Positions 16,336-24,593 of a stretch of 48,920 bases of DNA are shown here, piece after piece. Under the pieces are notes generated by a model. The model made no database searches, had not been told where the DNA came from, and was given only the letters and a program-made list of their open reading frames with translations. Made by a program: the position numbers and the translations under genes. How positions within the stretch are numbered: position 1 is the stretch's first letter; every line of letters begins with the position of its first letter. The stretch is from NCBI GenBank assembly GCA_025353105.1, contig JANXRG010000052.1, forward strand, positions 1 through 48,920. Direction: 5' to 3'. This DNA is from Verrucomicrobiota bacterium (lineage in GTDB: Bacteria > Verrucomicrobiota > Verrucomicrobiia > Chthoniobacterales > SZAS-18).

Positions 16336-17622
16336 TCAGAGCTGATCCGGCGCTTCGAGCAGCGAGACGACCTTCGCCAGCAACCGCCCGGCGCGACCGC
16401 CGTCGATCACGCGATGATCAAAGCTCAGCGTGAGCTGCGCCGCGTTGATCGGCATCCAATCCTCAATCTCGGCGTCCCACTCGGGGTGCTTGCGCGTGGC
16501 ACCCAAGCCGAGGATGAGCGACTCATCCGGCAGCGGAATTGGGGTGGCCCATTCCAATTCGAACGGGCCGTAGTTGGTCACCGACGCAATCGATCCCGCA
16601 AAGTCCGCCGGCGTCAGGGTGCGCTTGCGTGCGGCCTCGACCAGCGCGCGATACGGCGCGATCAATTCCGCGAGCGGCTTCCCGTCCACCTTGCGCAACA
16701 CAGGCACCATGATGCCCTCGTCGACCTCCACCGCGCAACCGATGTCGATTGATTTCGGTACGACGAGTTTGTTTCCGATGAGTCGCGCGGCGGACTGGCG
16801 ATCGTCGGTCAGCGCCAGCGCGAGCGCCCGCACGGCATAAAGCGCGGGACCGGGCTTCGGATCGACTGCGGCTGCGCGATGCGCGAGCAGGGCGTCGAGT
16901 TTGACGAGTCGGCCGACCGTCGCGAGCGGACGCGACCAGCTTCGGCGCATCGCGTCGGCCACCGAGAGTCGCATCGGCATGGCCGGCGAGACATCGTTGG
17001 CCGCGAGCGCAAAGAGATAACGTTCGAGATCATCGGAGGTCACGCGACCGTTCGTGCCCGTGCCGCCGATCGCGGAAAGGTCATTTTCGGTGAGCCCCGC
17101 CTCGCTCAGGCGGGCGCGCAAGCGGGGCGAGAGAAAACCGCCGCCGTGGCCGGCGCCGCGCGTGGGGACGACCGGAGCAGCCGCGGGCAGACGCTTGTCC
17201 ACATGCAGGGCCGCGGTCGATGACGCATACTGGCCGGTGGCCCACACCGGCGGATTGAGATCTGGACCGCCGTGCATCGCGTCGGCCCCGTCTTCGGCGC
17301 GCAGCGGAACGGAAGGCGTCTCGGCGCTGGCGGTGGCGGCCGCTTCCGCAGCGCGACCCAGCCCACGCTTCTCGATTTCAGATTCCGTCGCTTCGATGTA
17401 ACCGAGGACTGCGCCCACGCCGTAGGTGCCGCCGCGCTCCACGAGCACCTCGGTAATTTCGCCGTCGCACGACGAGGTCACCTGAAAGACGGCTTTGTTC
17501 GTCTCCACTTCGATGATGTCCTGATCGGCCCTGACGGTCTGTCCGGGTTTGATGCCGAGGCTGACAATGGTGGCTTCAGCCATCGACTCGCCGAGCTGGG
17601 GCATGGTGATCGGAATGCGCAT
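16336..17622 (-). CDS. 2-oxoacid dehydrogenase complex E2, dihydrolipoyl acyltransferase
   Basis: A 428-residue protein. It has one lipoyl domain at the N-terminus with the lipoylated lysine in VETNKAVF, and an E3/E1-binding domain (SPRLRARLSEAGLTENDL...GRVTSDDLERYL). The catalytic domain ends with the active-site motif SFDHRVIDGGRAGRLLAK. E2 transfers the acyl group from lipoamide to CoA. It is the last gene of the E1alpha-E1beta-E2 operon; no E3 gene is in the window. Pyruvate is the likeliest substrate, but a branched-chain oxoacid complex cannot be excluded. ATG 17622 starts the lipoyl domain directly (MRIPITMPQLGESM). Confidence 0.92.
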   Translation of the reverse strand: MRIPITMPQLGESMAEATIVSLGIKPGQTVRADQDIIEVETNKAVFQVTSSCDGEITEVLVERGGTYGVGAVLGYIEATESEIEKRGLGRAAEAAATASAETPSVPLRAEDGADAMHGGPDLNPPVWATGQYASSTAALHVDKRLPAAAPVVPTRGAGHGGGFLSPRLRARLSEAGLTENDLSAIGGTGTNGRVTSDDLERYLFALAANDVSPAMPMRLSVADAMRRSWSRPLATVGRLVKLDALLAHRAAAVDPKPGPALYAVRALALALTDDRQSAARLIGNKLVVPKSIDIGCAVEVDEGIMVPVLRKVDGKPLAELIAPYRALVEAARKRTLTPADFAGSIASVTNYGPFELEWATPIPLPDESLILGLGATRKHPEWDAEIEDWMPINAAQLTLSFDHRVIDGGRAGRLLAKVVSLLEAPDQL

Positions 17623-17723
17623 TCGAACGAATGGTGGGGGAATCAAATTACCAGATTAGCGAGATTGACCAAATTTTCCCGTCGACCGGGGAAACCGGCC
17701 GAGTCGCGAAACGCGGCCGGAGC

Positions 17724-18692
17724 TTAGAACCGCAGAACTTCGCGCAGGACGCGCGCGATCTCGGCGGCATTGGGCCGATGCGCGGCCCAGAGGTTGGGAT
17801 GATACGGCACCGGCGTGTCCTTGCACGCGAGCCGGCGCGGAGGCGCATCGAGGAAGCGAAAACCGTCCGCCGCCACGCGGGCGACCACTTCGGCCGTCAC
17901 GCCGCCCCAGGGTGCAGATTCACCGACCGCCAGCATGCGCCCGGTCCGGGACACGGACTCAAGAATGGTCTCCGTATCGATGGGTTTTACGACGCGTAAA
18001 TCCACGACCTCGATTTCCCAGCCTTCCCGGGACAGGTCGCCCGCGGCGGTCAGGGCCTCGTGGAGCATCGCGCTGTACGTCACGACCGTCGCGTCGCGAC
18101 CGCGACGCGCGACGCGCGCCTTGTTCGGCGGCAAGTCGCTCTTTTCAGGTAACCGCTCAGCTTTGAGGTGGTTGTAAAGGAATTTATGTTCGCAGTAGAT
18201 GACCGGGTCCTCCAGTTCCACGGCGGCGAGGAGGAGGTGATAGGCGTCTTCGACCGTGGCGGGCGTCATGACGACCAAGCCGGGATAATGGGCGTAGATG
18301 GCTTCCATGCATTGGGAGTGAAATGGGCCACCGCCGGGGGTTCCGCCGCTGGGTAGTCGCACGACCATGGGGCACGGAACGCCGGTGCGGTAGAACTGCG
18401 TCGCTGCCTGGTTCACGATCTGGCTGAAGGCCACGCTCGAGAAATCGGCGAACTGCATTTCCACGATGGGCCGGAGGCCTTCGATGGACGCGCCGATGGC
18501 CAGGCCAATGCTCGCGTCCTCACTGATCGGGGAATCCATCACGCGACCCGGGTGCGCGGCGGCGAGGCCCTTGGTGGCCTTGAAGGCGCCGCCAAACGCG
18601 CCGACATCCTGCCCGTAAATAAAGACGCGCTCATCATCCTGCAGGGCCTTCGCCTGCGCCGCGCGGATCGCTTCAAGATAAGTTGTCGCCAT
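17724..18692 (-). CDS. 2-oxoacid dehydrogenase E1 component, beta subunit
   Basis: A 322-residue transketolase-like beta subunit. Marks are TYLEAIRAAQAKALQDDERVF, GQDVGAFGGAFKATKGL, DSPISEDASIGLAIGAS, EMQFADF, PSGGTPGGGPFHSQ and the C-terminal domain with DLRVVKPID. With the alpha subunit it decarboxylates the oxoacid and acylates lipoamide on E2. It lies 20 bp after E1alpha and about 100 bp before E2 on the same strand. ATG 18692 (MATTYLEAI) is clearly the family start. Confidence 0.94.
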   Translation of the reverse strand: MATTYLEAIRAAQAKALQDDERVFIYGQDVGAFGGAFKATKGLAAAHPGRVMDSPISEDASIGLAIGASIEGLRPIVEMQFADFSSVAFSQIVNQAATQFYRTGVPCPMVVRLPSGGTPGGGPFHSQCMEAIYAHYPGLVVMTPATVEDAYHLLLAAVELEDPVIYCEHKFLYNHLKAERLPEKSDLPPNKARVARRGRDATVVTYSAMLHEALTAAGDLSREGWEIEVVDLRVVKPIDTETILESVSRTGRMLAVGESAPWGGVTAEVVARVAADGFRFLDAPPRRLACKDTPVPYHPNLWAAHRPNAAEIARVLREVLRF

Positions 18693-18712
18693 GGTAATCG
18701 AGGGGCTCGGGC

Positions 18713-19771
18713 CTAACCGCGGGTGGCGAGACCGAGATCCAGCATCTCGGGTTCGTTGAGCGCCGACCAATCCTCCAACTTCGGATCCGGCGCTGGATCA
18801 CGCATCGCCTGCGCCGCCGCCTCGTCGACTTCCTTCACGCACTCCGCCTTCCACGACGCGAGATCCTTTGCCTCGGCCCAACGGCGTTCGAGTAACGTCT
18901 TTTCCGCGAGCCGGAGACAGTCCGCGCCCACGGGCGACGCCTTCAGTTTCGGATCGACGTAGGACGCGTCGTCGTGCAAGCCGTGCCCGGTCAATCGCAG
19001 CAGTCGCGCCACGACCATCTGCGGCCCATGACCTTCGCGGGCGCGGTCGACAGCTCGTTGCAACACTTCGAGACAGGCCTCCAGATCAGTGCCGTCCACG
19101 CTGTGACCCTCGTAACCGTATCCCTTGGCCCGGTCGAGCAGGTCTTCGCAGGCGAACTGGCGGCTCGTCGGGGTGGAATAGGCGTATTGATTATTGGCGA
19201 TGACTGCGACCAGTGGCAGGTGCTCGACGGCGGCGGTATTCAAGCCCTCATGCGTCGAACCCGTGGAGGTGGCGCCGTCGCCGATGCTGATCGCGCCCAC
19301 GGTGCCGGTCTGGCCGCGCATGCGGCGGGCGAGCAACACGCCGGCGGTGGTGGAAATCATCGCGCCGAGATGGGAAATCATGGCCATCTGGCCCTCCGCG
19401 ATCCGGCCGCGGTGAATGTTGCCGTCGCGACCACGCATCGGGCCGAGACGGGAGCCGAGGTAAGTGCGCGTGGCGTCGAGGACGGGTTCACCGAACGCAA
19501 GGCGACCGGCGAGATCCCGAATCAGCGGAGCGAAGACATCGCCTTTGCGCAGGGCGACACCGAGGGCGGTGCTGAGGGCCTCCTGGCCGGTGCCGAGGAA
19601 GACGCCGCCGGAGATTTTGCCGCCCGCTTTGTACAACGCGGCCAGCTTTTCATCGAGCGTCCGGGCCAACAGCATCCAGCGGTAGGCGCGGACGAAGTTC
19701 TCTCTCTTGGATTCGGGCTTGAGGGGGATTTCTGCGGACTGAACTACTGGCGAAGGGGCAAGTTCAACCAT
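18713..19771 (-). CDS. 2-oxoacid dehydrogenase E1 component, alpha subunit
   Basis: A 352-residue thiamine-diphosphate-binding alpha subunit. The TPP motif is GDGATSTGSTHEGLNTAAV followed by VIANNQYAYST. The phosphorylation-loop-like YGYEGHSVDGTD and the SHLGAMISTTAGVLLARR segment also fit. The start at 19771 (MVELAPSP) is supported by a TTGCCA/TAAGCT promoter whose -10 lies 7 nt before the ATG. It heads the E1alpha-E1beta-E2 operon. Confidence 0.94.
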   Translation of the reverse strand: MVELAPSPVVQSAEIPLKPESKRENFVRAYRWMLLARTLDEKLAALYKAGGKISGGVFLGTGQEALSTALGVALRKGDVFAPLIRDLAGRLAFGEPVLDATRTYLGSRLGPMRGRDGNIHRGRIAEGQMAMISHLGAMISTTAGVLLARRMRGQTGTVGAISIGDGATSTGSTHEGLNTAAVEHLPLVAVIANNQYAYSTPTSRQFACEDLLDRAKGYGYEGHSVDGTDLEACLEVLQRAVDRAREGHGPQMVVARLLRLTGHGLHDDASYVDPKLKASPVGADCLRLAEKTLLERRWAEAKDLASWKAECVKEVDEAAAQAMRDPAPDPKLEDWSALNEPEMLDLGLATRG

Positions 19772-19778
19772 GGCCGGC

Positions 19779-19806
19779 AGCTTACGACCGGGGCCGGGGG
19801 TGGCAA
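19779..19806 (-). promoter_or_regulatory. Promoter of the 2-oxoacid dehydrogenase operon
   Basis: On the minus strand: TTGCCA, 16-bp spacer, TAAGCT, then 7 nt to the ATG. There is no Shine-Dalgarno sequence, so the transcript would start at or next to the start codon. Confidence 0.5.
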
Positions 19807-19817
19807 TGGAAAAAAGC

Positions 19818-19915
19818 GTCGAGTGCCGAGGGACGAGGGCGAGCAATTTCAGTGGTAGAAGGTCCCCCCGGTCAGAAGTGCTTCAGGCCTCGACTCTCGT
19901 CCCTCGACCCTGGAC
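19818..19915. repeat. Pair of inverted heptad-repeat tracts
   Basis: Left tract 19818-19842 (GTCGAGT, GCCGAGG, GACGAGG) and right tract 19888-19915 (CCTCGAC, TCTCGTC, CCTCGAC, CCTGGAC) are degenerate 7-bp tandem repeats facing each other, so the region can fold. It lies just past the mgtC stop and before the E1alpha promoter, and may end mgtC transcription. Confidence 0.6.
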
Positions 19916-19920
19916 TTCTT

Positions 19921-20631
19921 TTACAGCCGATCCGCCAGGCGTTCCTCGTCGCGCTCGATCGAGATCACATCGGGCAATTCGCAAATGCGCACGAGACATT
20001 CGCGGTGATGCCGCTGCAGGTGGTGATATTTGATGGAGACGATTCCCACCTCGTGGTCCAACGAGCACGACCAGTTTTGCTCCCGGGGCGGGATGTGGAA
20101 ATCGTCCAGGACCTCCTCGAGGCGCAGGGCCGTGCGTCCACCCTTGGCCTGGAAGCGCACAATCGCCGTCGCGCATTGTTGCTTGTTGAGAAATTGACCT
20201 TCCAGGCGCGAGACGATCGTCAACAGCAGCCACATCATGCCGCTTGCGGCGATCGCGCCGCCGCCAAAACCCGCGCCCGCGACGCAACCCACCGCCGCCA
20301 TCGCCCAGATCGTGGCCGCGCTGGTGAGGCCCGTGATGCCGTATTGCCCGCGCAGGATGACGCCGGCCCCAAGAAAGCCCACGCCCGAGGCAATCTGGCC
20401 GATCACGCGACCGGCCTCGGCCCGACCGTCGGGGCTCACGCCCATGCCAGCCATGACAAAGACGGCGGCGCCGAAGCTAACCAGTCCAAGGGTCCGAAAG
20501 CCGACGGGTTTCTCCTTGCGGAACCGCTCGAAACCGATGACGAGCGCGCAACTCAGCGCGACGACTGCCAGCACGAAATGCGCGAGCGGGGCGGGAATGA
20601 GGTTAAACCAGTTGCCAGTGAGCCAGTCCAT
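19921..20631 (-). CDS. MgtC/SapB family membrane protein
   Basis: A 236-residue protein. The N-terminal four to five helices carry the MgtC signature: ALVIGFERFRKEKPVGFRT, GLVSFGAAVFVMAG, IASGVGFLGAGVILRG, and GLTSAATIWAMAAVGCVAGAG. The soluble C-terminal part (about 150-236) resembles the ACT-like tail of some members. MgtC proteins affect Mg2+ and phosphate homeostasis and inhibit F-type ATPase in some pathogens; here the role is only inferred from family. It is transcribed away from the dehydrogenase upstream of it. Confidence 0.9.
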   Translation of the reverse strand: MDWLTGNWFNLIPAPLAHFVLAVVALSCALVIGFERFRKEKPVGFRTLGLVSFGAAVFVMAGMGVSPDGRAEAGRVIGQIASGVGFLGAGVILRGQYGITGLTSAATIWAMAAVGCVAGAGFGGGAIAASGMMWLLLTIVSRLEGQFLNKQQCATAIVRFQAKGGRTALRLEEVLDDFHIPPREQNWSCSLDHEVGIVSIKYHHLQRHHRECLVRICELPDVISIERDEERLADRL

Positions 20632-20756
20632 GGTGACGAATTTGTGACAATACTTGTCCGGCGGGCAGTGAAAAGAAATTTGAACGACTCACCCGATTTC
20701 GGCTGGCGATCACTTCCACTTGGCGGCGGCGGAATAATGGCAGATAGAATTCCGAG

Positions 20757-21674
20757 ATGAAATCCATTGCCTTTGTGGGTGTCGGCCGGATGGGCGCCAA
20801 CATGGCGCGCCGGCTGGCGGAGCGAGGCTTCACCATCGCGTCGGTGTTCGATGCGCATGCCGAAACGGCGCCCGCGCTGGCGGAGGAGTTGAAATGCACC
20901 CACGCCCGGTGCCTTGCGGATGTGACCGCCTCTGCGGAATGCATCATCACGGTGGTGACGGATGACGCCGCACAGCGGGCGATATTCCAGGATCCAGCGG
21001 ACAGCCTGCTCATCGGCGCGCGCGGAAAACTGTTCATCAATTGCGCCACGATTTCGCCCGCGGTGCACGTCGACATCGAGTCAGCCGCCGCGAGGGCCGG
21101 CGCGGAATCGCTGGAGGCTTGTATGGCGTCGAGCATTCCGCAGGCGAGGGACGGCACGCTTTACCTCATGTGCGGCGGCAAACGGGAGACCTTCGACCGC
21201 GCGATGCCGGTGCTCGACGCATTGGCGTCGACGATTCGCTACATCGGAGCGGCGGGCACGGCGGCGCAGGTGAAGGCGCTCGTGAACATGGTGATGAACA
21301 TCAACACCGCCGGTCTCGCGGAAGGCCTCGGCCTCGGCGCGGCGCTCGGACTCGATCTCGCGACGCTGCGTGGCGTGTTTGGTTCAACCGGCGCGGCGTC
21401 ACGCGTCCTCGTCACGGATGGAGAGGACATGGAAAAGCGCGATCACACGTGTTTCTTTTCCGCCGCGCACGCCGCGAAGGACAGCGGCATCGCGTTGGAC
21501 CTCGCCCGCGCCGCCGGGCTCAATCTGCCGCTCGCCGCGGCGACCAAGGCCCAATTCGAACGGATGATTGCGTTGGGTCTCGGTGAGCTCGACAAATCAG
21601 GCATCGCGGAGCTGACGTTCCCGGGGCGCTTGCAGCCGGGAACTGAAAAAACTCGAAACTCGAAGAAAGTCTAG
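20757..21674 (+). CDS. NAD(P)-dependent 3-hydroxyisobutyrate dehydrogenase family enzyme
   Basis: A 305-residue beta-hydroxyacid dehydrogenase. The Rossmann motif is FVGVGRMGANMARRLAERG at the N-terminus. The substrate-binding block is EACMASSIPQARDGTLYLMCGG, and the catalytic lysine segment is GTAAQVKALVNMVMNIN. Relatives reduce succinate semialdehyde, glyoxylate or tartronate semialdehyde; the exact substrate is not clear. TAGAAT stands 6 nt before the ATG. The last residues (TEKTRNSKKV) are encoded by a heptad repeat that forms half of an inverted repeat with the intergenic region, so the extreme C-terminus is probably not ancestral. Confidence 0.9.
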   Translation: MKSIAFVGVGRMGANMARRLAERGFTIASVFDAHAETAPALAEELKCTHARCLADVTASAECIITVVTDDAAQRAIFQDPADSLLIGARGKLFINCATISPAVHVDIESAAARAGAESLEACMASSIPQARDGTLYLMCGGKRETFDRAMPVLDALASTIRYIGAAGTAAQVKALVNMVMNINTAGLAEGLGLGAALGLDLATLRGVFGSTGAASRVLVTDGEDMEKRDHTCFFSAAHAAKDSGIALDLARAAGLNLPLAAATKAQFERMIALGLGELDKSGIAELTFPGRLQPGTEKTRNSKKV

Positions 21675-21778
21675 GTGGCGAAAACCAAGAAAGTGCAAAG
21701 GGGCACCGCGGTTTTCCCCCGTTTGATTCGGTTTGACATTTTCTTCGAGTTTCGAATTTCCAGCTTCGAGTTTCCCCT
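21649..21778. repeat. Inverted heptad-repeat pair at a convergent gene end
   Basis: AAACTCG, AAACTCG, AAGAAAG (21649-21669) and TTCGAGT, TTCGAAT, TTCCAGC, TTCGAGT (21744-21771) are 7-bp tandem units in opposite orientation. The outer arms match over about 25 bp with few errors. The left arm overlaps the end of the dehydrogenase gene, and the right arm touches the cupin stop at 21779. The large stem could act as a bidirectional terminator. Confidence 0.65.
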
Positions 21779-22141
21779 CTACAATTTCACTCCCGTCGGC
21801 GCGGTGAAGACCGGGTCCACGACGTTTCCGGTGTTCCGCGTGCCGGCGGGCTCAAAGAGAATGACTTCCGCCTCCGCGTCCGCGGCGGTCCGATGCTCGA
21901 CGCCGCGCGGCACCACGCAGATCTGTCCGGCCTTCAACTCGACGACCCGCTCGCGAAACTCAATGCGCATCGCGCCCTTCCACACGAGAAACAACTCGTC
22001 GGCGTCGGCGTGGTGATGCCAGGGAAACTCGCCAAAAAATTTCACGATCCGAACTTCCTGCGCATTGAGCTCGGCGACGACCTTGGGCCGCCAGTGTTCG
22101 TTGAGCAGCCAGAATTTTTCCTTGAGGTCGATGATGTTCAT
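21779..22141 (-). CDS. Cupin-domain protein
   Basis: A 120-residue single cupin barrel. Motif 1 is FPWHHHADADELFLVWKG with metal-ligand histidines and glutamate. Motif 2 is CVVPRGVEHRTAA. A short N-terminal helical arm (NIIDLKEKFWLLNEHWRP) precedes it. Such small cupins bind a metal and act as isomerases, oxygenases or sensors, so no specific reaction can be assigned. It converges on the dehydrogenase gene to its left. Confidence 0.88.
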   Translation of the reverse strand: MNIIDLKEKFWLLNEHWRPKVVAELNAQEVRIVKFFGEFPWHHHADADELFLVWKGAMRIEFRERVVELKAGQICVVPRGVEHRTAADAEAEVILFEPAGTRNTGNVVDPVFTAPTGVKL

Positions 22142-22262
22142 GGGCGGTGAGTGGATGGATATCTTACAGGCCGTCCCTCACCGGAAAAGCCGGAAGCCAA
22201 GCGGGCTGACCAGGGGACAGGTACAGCTGTTCAGCTTGGTCGCAATCGGACCGAAAGATGTT

Positions 22263-22291
22263 TTGACATCGGTCTGGAAATCGCCAAATAA
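22263..22291 (+). promoter_or_regulatory. Putative promoter of the PEP-CTERM gene
   Basis: Consensus TTGACA (22263-22268) with AAATAA at 17 bp spacing (22286-22291), followed by an unstructured leader of about 25 nt to ATG 22321. The -35 is perfect and the -10 is weak. Confidence 0.45.
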
Positions 22292-22320
22292 AACCGTTCA
22301 GCCCTGAGGTCACTTCAACG

Positions 22321-23073
22321 ATGATTCGCATTCCCCGCTCCGCCGCCCTCTTAGCTGTTGCTTTTGGTCTGCTCACTGCGCCCGCGGCGAACGCGCAACT
22401 TACTACCTTCGCGCAATTTTTTCAGAACGCCGGCGGCAATCCCTTTTCGTACACCAGCACGGGAACAGCTGGCAGCGGTGGTAACGCGATGTTTGGCGTG
22501 AACAGCCTCGCGATCGACTTCAAATATTTTTCCATCCTTGGGCTGCCGGCGGACTTGAGCGGATTCCAAAGCGCGCACCTGACCTTTACTTCATTCACGA
22601 CGCTCGGACCGAGTAATTCGGGCAGCGGTTTCGACGAGATATTCAATGGAAGCGGGGTGAACTCCGCCATGATTACCATTACCCGGGATACGCCTGCGCT
22701 CGAAGGGACCGGCTCGCGCACCGTTTTATTGCAGGTAATCTTCACGCCGTTCACCTTTACCGGCTCCGGTGGCAGCGGTGGATTCAGTGCTTCGAGCCTG
22801 TCGGGCACGGTCAGTTTCTCGTCGGACTTCCTCTCCTTCAGCGCCGCAGTTCAGCGTGACGTCGGACTATCGTTTTCCTCGATTATCCCTGGCTTGGCCC
22901 GCGGACCCAACGGCTTCTTCCTCGATTTCACCGCGGCCGGCACCGGCACATTCTCGTCGGACCCCGTCCCGACTTTTATTCCAGAGCCCAGCCCGTACGC
23001 GATGCTGGCCGGCGCGGCTGGGCTCGCCTTCTTTGTCCTGGCGCGGCGCCGTCGGACCGCGGTAAGCCGGTAA
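22321..23073 (+). CDS. PEP-CTERM sorting-domain protein
   Basis: A 250-residue exported protein: signal peptide MIRIPRSAALLAVAFGLLTA, then a Gly/Ser/Thr/Phe-rich, beta-strand-prone body. The C-terminal sorting signal is PEP followed by the hydrophobic helix YAMLAGAAGLAFFVLA and a basic RRRR end. Proteins of this kind are processed by exosortase and remain in the envelope or exopolysaccharide layer. No exosortase gene or other PEP-CTERM protein is in the window. The body has no recognisable enzyme domain. Confidence 0.88.
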   Translation: MIRIPRSAALLAVAFGLLTAPAANAQLTTFAQFFQNAGGNPFSYTSTGTAGSGGNAMFGVNSLAIDFKYFSILGLPADLSGFQSAHLTFTSFTTLGPSNSGSGFDEIFNGSGVNSAMITITRDTPALEGTGSRTVLLQVIFTPFTFTGSGGSGGFSASSLSGTVSFSSDFLSFSAAVQRDVGLSFSSIIPGLARGPNGFFLDFTAAGTGTFSSDPVPTFIPEPSPYAMLAGAAGLAFFVLARRRRTAVSR

Positions 23074-23076
23074 TTG

Positions 23077-23348
23077 TCAGGTCAGCTTCGCTTCGAGCGT
23101 AATGGACGTGTTCAATGGGCGCGAGATGGGACAATTGGCCTTCGTGCCCACAGCGAAGTTCGCGAACGCGACCGCCGCGATCCGACACGCCGGCGTGGGG
23201 TGGAAGTGAGTGATATTGGCGGTCCAGCTTTTTGCCGGCACGCTTTCGAATGGGGGCGGAAGTACGACGCCGGGTGTTGCGGCTGATAGCGCCATCGTAA
23301 AACAGTCGGCGGGTCCGGCCGCGATGAACTCCCCGGGGTTCGTGCCGG
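23077..23348 (-). pseudogene. Truncated, decayed second copy of osmC
   Basis: Read leftward from about 23348 it gives GTNPGEFIAAGPADCFTMAL and ends KANCPISRPLNTSITLEAKL. These align with GTNPEELIAAAHAGCFTMAL and KANCPISRLLNTTITLDAKL of the intact gene at 24061-24489. About 40 N-terminal codons are missing and the middle is shortened and altered, although both redox cysteines remain. A lipoprotein gene occupies the space where the N-terminus would be. No start signal is visible for the remnant. Confidence 0.8.
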
Positions 23349-23353
23349 CTTAT

Positions 23354-23953
23354 TCAGAGCCCGTGCTTCTTTGCGAGCTCCCTGATCCGCCTTTCATCCG
23401 ACTCGCGATTCACCGTGACCGAGGGAAGCGCCAACCGGAACAGCGGGCCCGCATCCCAACCTGAGACATAGAACAGCTGCATGGGCGCGGAACCACTGAC
23501 CACGGTGAACGGGAGGGGTTTCTTGATGACCCACTGCTGAAAGACGGAGGTTGCGGTCGTCTTGGGATGATCGGGATTTCCATATCGTGCGGTCAACGAC
23601 TCTTGAACGCGGCGAATTTCCGAAGGGTCCTTGGTTAGAAAGCCGACGTAGACGGTCAGCAGGCGATCCTGATGAAATGTCAATTCAACGACGCAGGGCA
23701 AACGATCGACTTCCAGATTGGGCAGCTCAACCACCCGGGCGTGACTCCCATCGTCGATCACGTGGCCGTTCGTAAGTTCCCGGGCTTTCTCCATGGCAAA
23801 CTTGCGCGGTTCGCCCGGCCAGAAGCCCAGCAACAACGGCCCATCTGGCGTATTCCTCTCACTCGATTGCGCGCCAAGCGCCGTTTCGTCATGCCTGCCG
23901 CATCCGCCAACTCCCAGCACGGCCAGGGCGAGCACGAGGATTTTTGTTTGCAT
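23354..23953 (-). CDS. Putative lipoprotein of unknown function
   Basis: A 199-residue protein starting MQTKILVLALAVLGVGGCGR. The VGGC lipobox predicts cleavage and lipidation of Cys18. The mature part has no family that I recognise; visible segments are GFWPGEPRKFAMEKARELTNGH, VELTFHQDRLLTVYVGF, and ESLTARYGNPD, which recalls small proteins that compare two stoichiometric terms. It stops 6 bp before the osmC remnant and sits between that and intact osmC, all on the minus strand. Frames upstream of 23953 read into osmC sequence in the wrong phase. Confidence 0.75.
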   Translation of the reverse strand: MQTKILVLALAVLGVGGCGRHDETALGAQSSERNTPDGPLLLGFWPGEPRKFAMEKARELTNGHVIDDGSHARVVELPNLEVDRLPCVVELTFHQDRLLTVYVGFLTKDPSEIRRVQESLTARYGNPDHPKTTATSVFQQWVIKKPLPFTVVSGSAPMQLFYVSGWDAGPLFRLALPSVTVNRESDERRIRELAKKHGL

Positions 23954-24060
23954 GGGGCGACCTTTGAGGTGAACCACAGATTCACAAAGGAACGGTGCAC
24001 GACACCACATCTCGACGCCGCAGGCTGCGCCGACCCGCGACCTTCCACTCTTCTCAGCGG

Positions 24061-24489
24061 TTATCCGGCCAGCTTCGCGTCGAGCGTAATCGTCGTGTTC
24101 AACAGGCGCGAGATGGGACAATTGGCCTTCGCACCGGCGGCGAACTGGGCAAATGCGTCCGCCGCGACTCCCGGCACCTTGGCCGTGGTGTCGAGATGGA
24201 TGGCGGTGACGGTCCAGCTCTTCTCCGGCAAGTTCTCGAGCGTGAGCGTGGCGGTGGTCTCGATGCTCTCGGGCGGGTGTCCCGCGCTGCTCAACGCGAA
24301 GGACAGCGCCATCGTGAAACAGCCGGCGTGCGCGGCCGCGATAAGTTCCTCCGGATTGGTGCCAACGCCGTTCTCAAAGCGGGTCGAGAAGGAGTATTGA
24401 GTCTGCGCCAGCGCGCCACTTTCGGTCGAGAGGGCGCCTTTACCGGACTTGAGATCGCCGTGCCAGACGGCGGAAGCTTTGCGTTTCAT
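24061..24489 (-). CDS. osmC: OsmC-family peroxiredoxin
   Basis: A 142-residue OsmC/Ohr-type thiol peroxidase that reduces organic hydroperoxides. The two redox cysteines are in AAHAGCFTMALSFAL and AKANCPISRLLN. The N-terminal KRKASAVWHGDLKSGKGALST and TQYSFSTRFENGVGTNPEEL segments favour the OsmC branch over Ohr. ATG 24489 gives the standard N-terminus. A broken paralogue lies 0.7 kb downstream. Confidence 0.93.
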   Translation of the reverse strand: MKRKASAVWHGDLKSGKGALSTESGALAQTQYSFSTRFENGVGTNPEELIAAAHAGCFTMALSFALSSAGHPPESIETTATLTLENLPEKSWTVTAIHLDTTAKVPGVAADAFAQFAAGAKANCPISRLLNTTITLDAKLAG

Positions 24490-24593
24490 GGAATGGGAAT
24501 GAGTTGGGGTGAGCAAAGAGACGCTACGGGATGCGTGGGCGCCGGTAAAATGACAATTGTGTCACCCACACCCAGTCGACGCCGTTGGGCGGG

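Noticed and set aside
18974-19858. 294-codon plus-strand open frame opposite the E1alpha gene
   Set aside because: Antisense of a fully conserved TPP-binding subunit.
22150-22320. Possible riboswitch (c-di-GMP or similar) upstream of the PEP-CTERM gene
   Set aside because: Small stems such as CCGG-AAAAG-CCGG are present, but the conserved core of a known class could not be found. The promoter seems to lie downstream of it.
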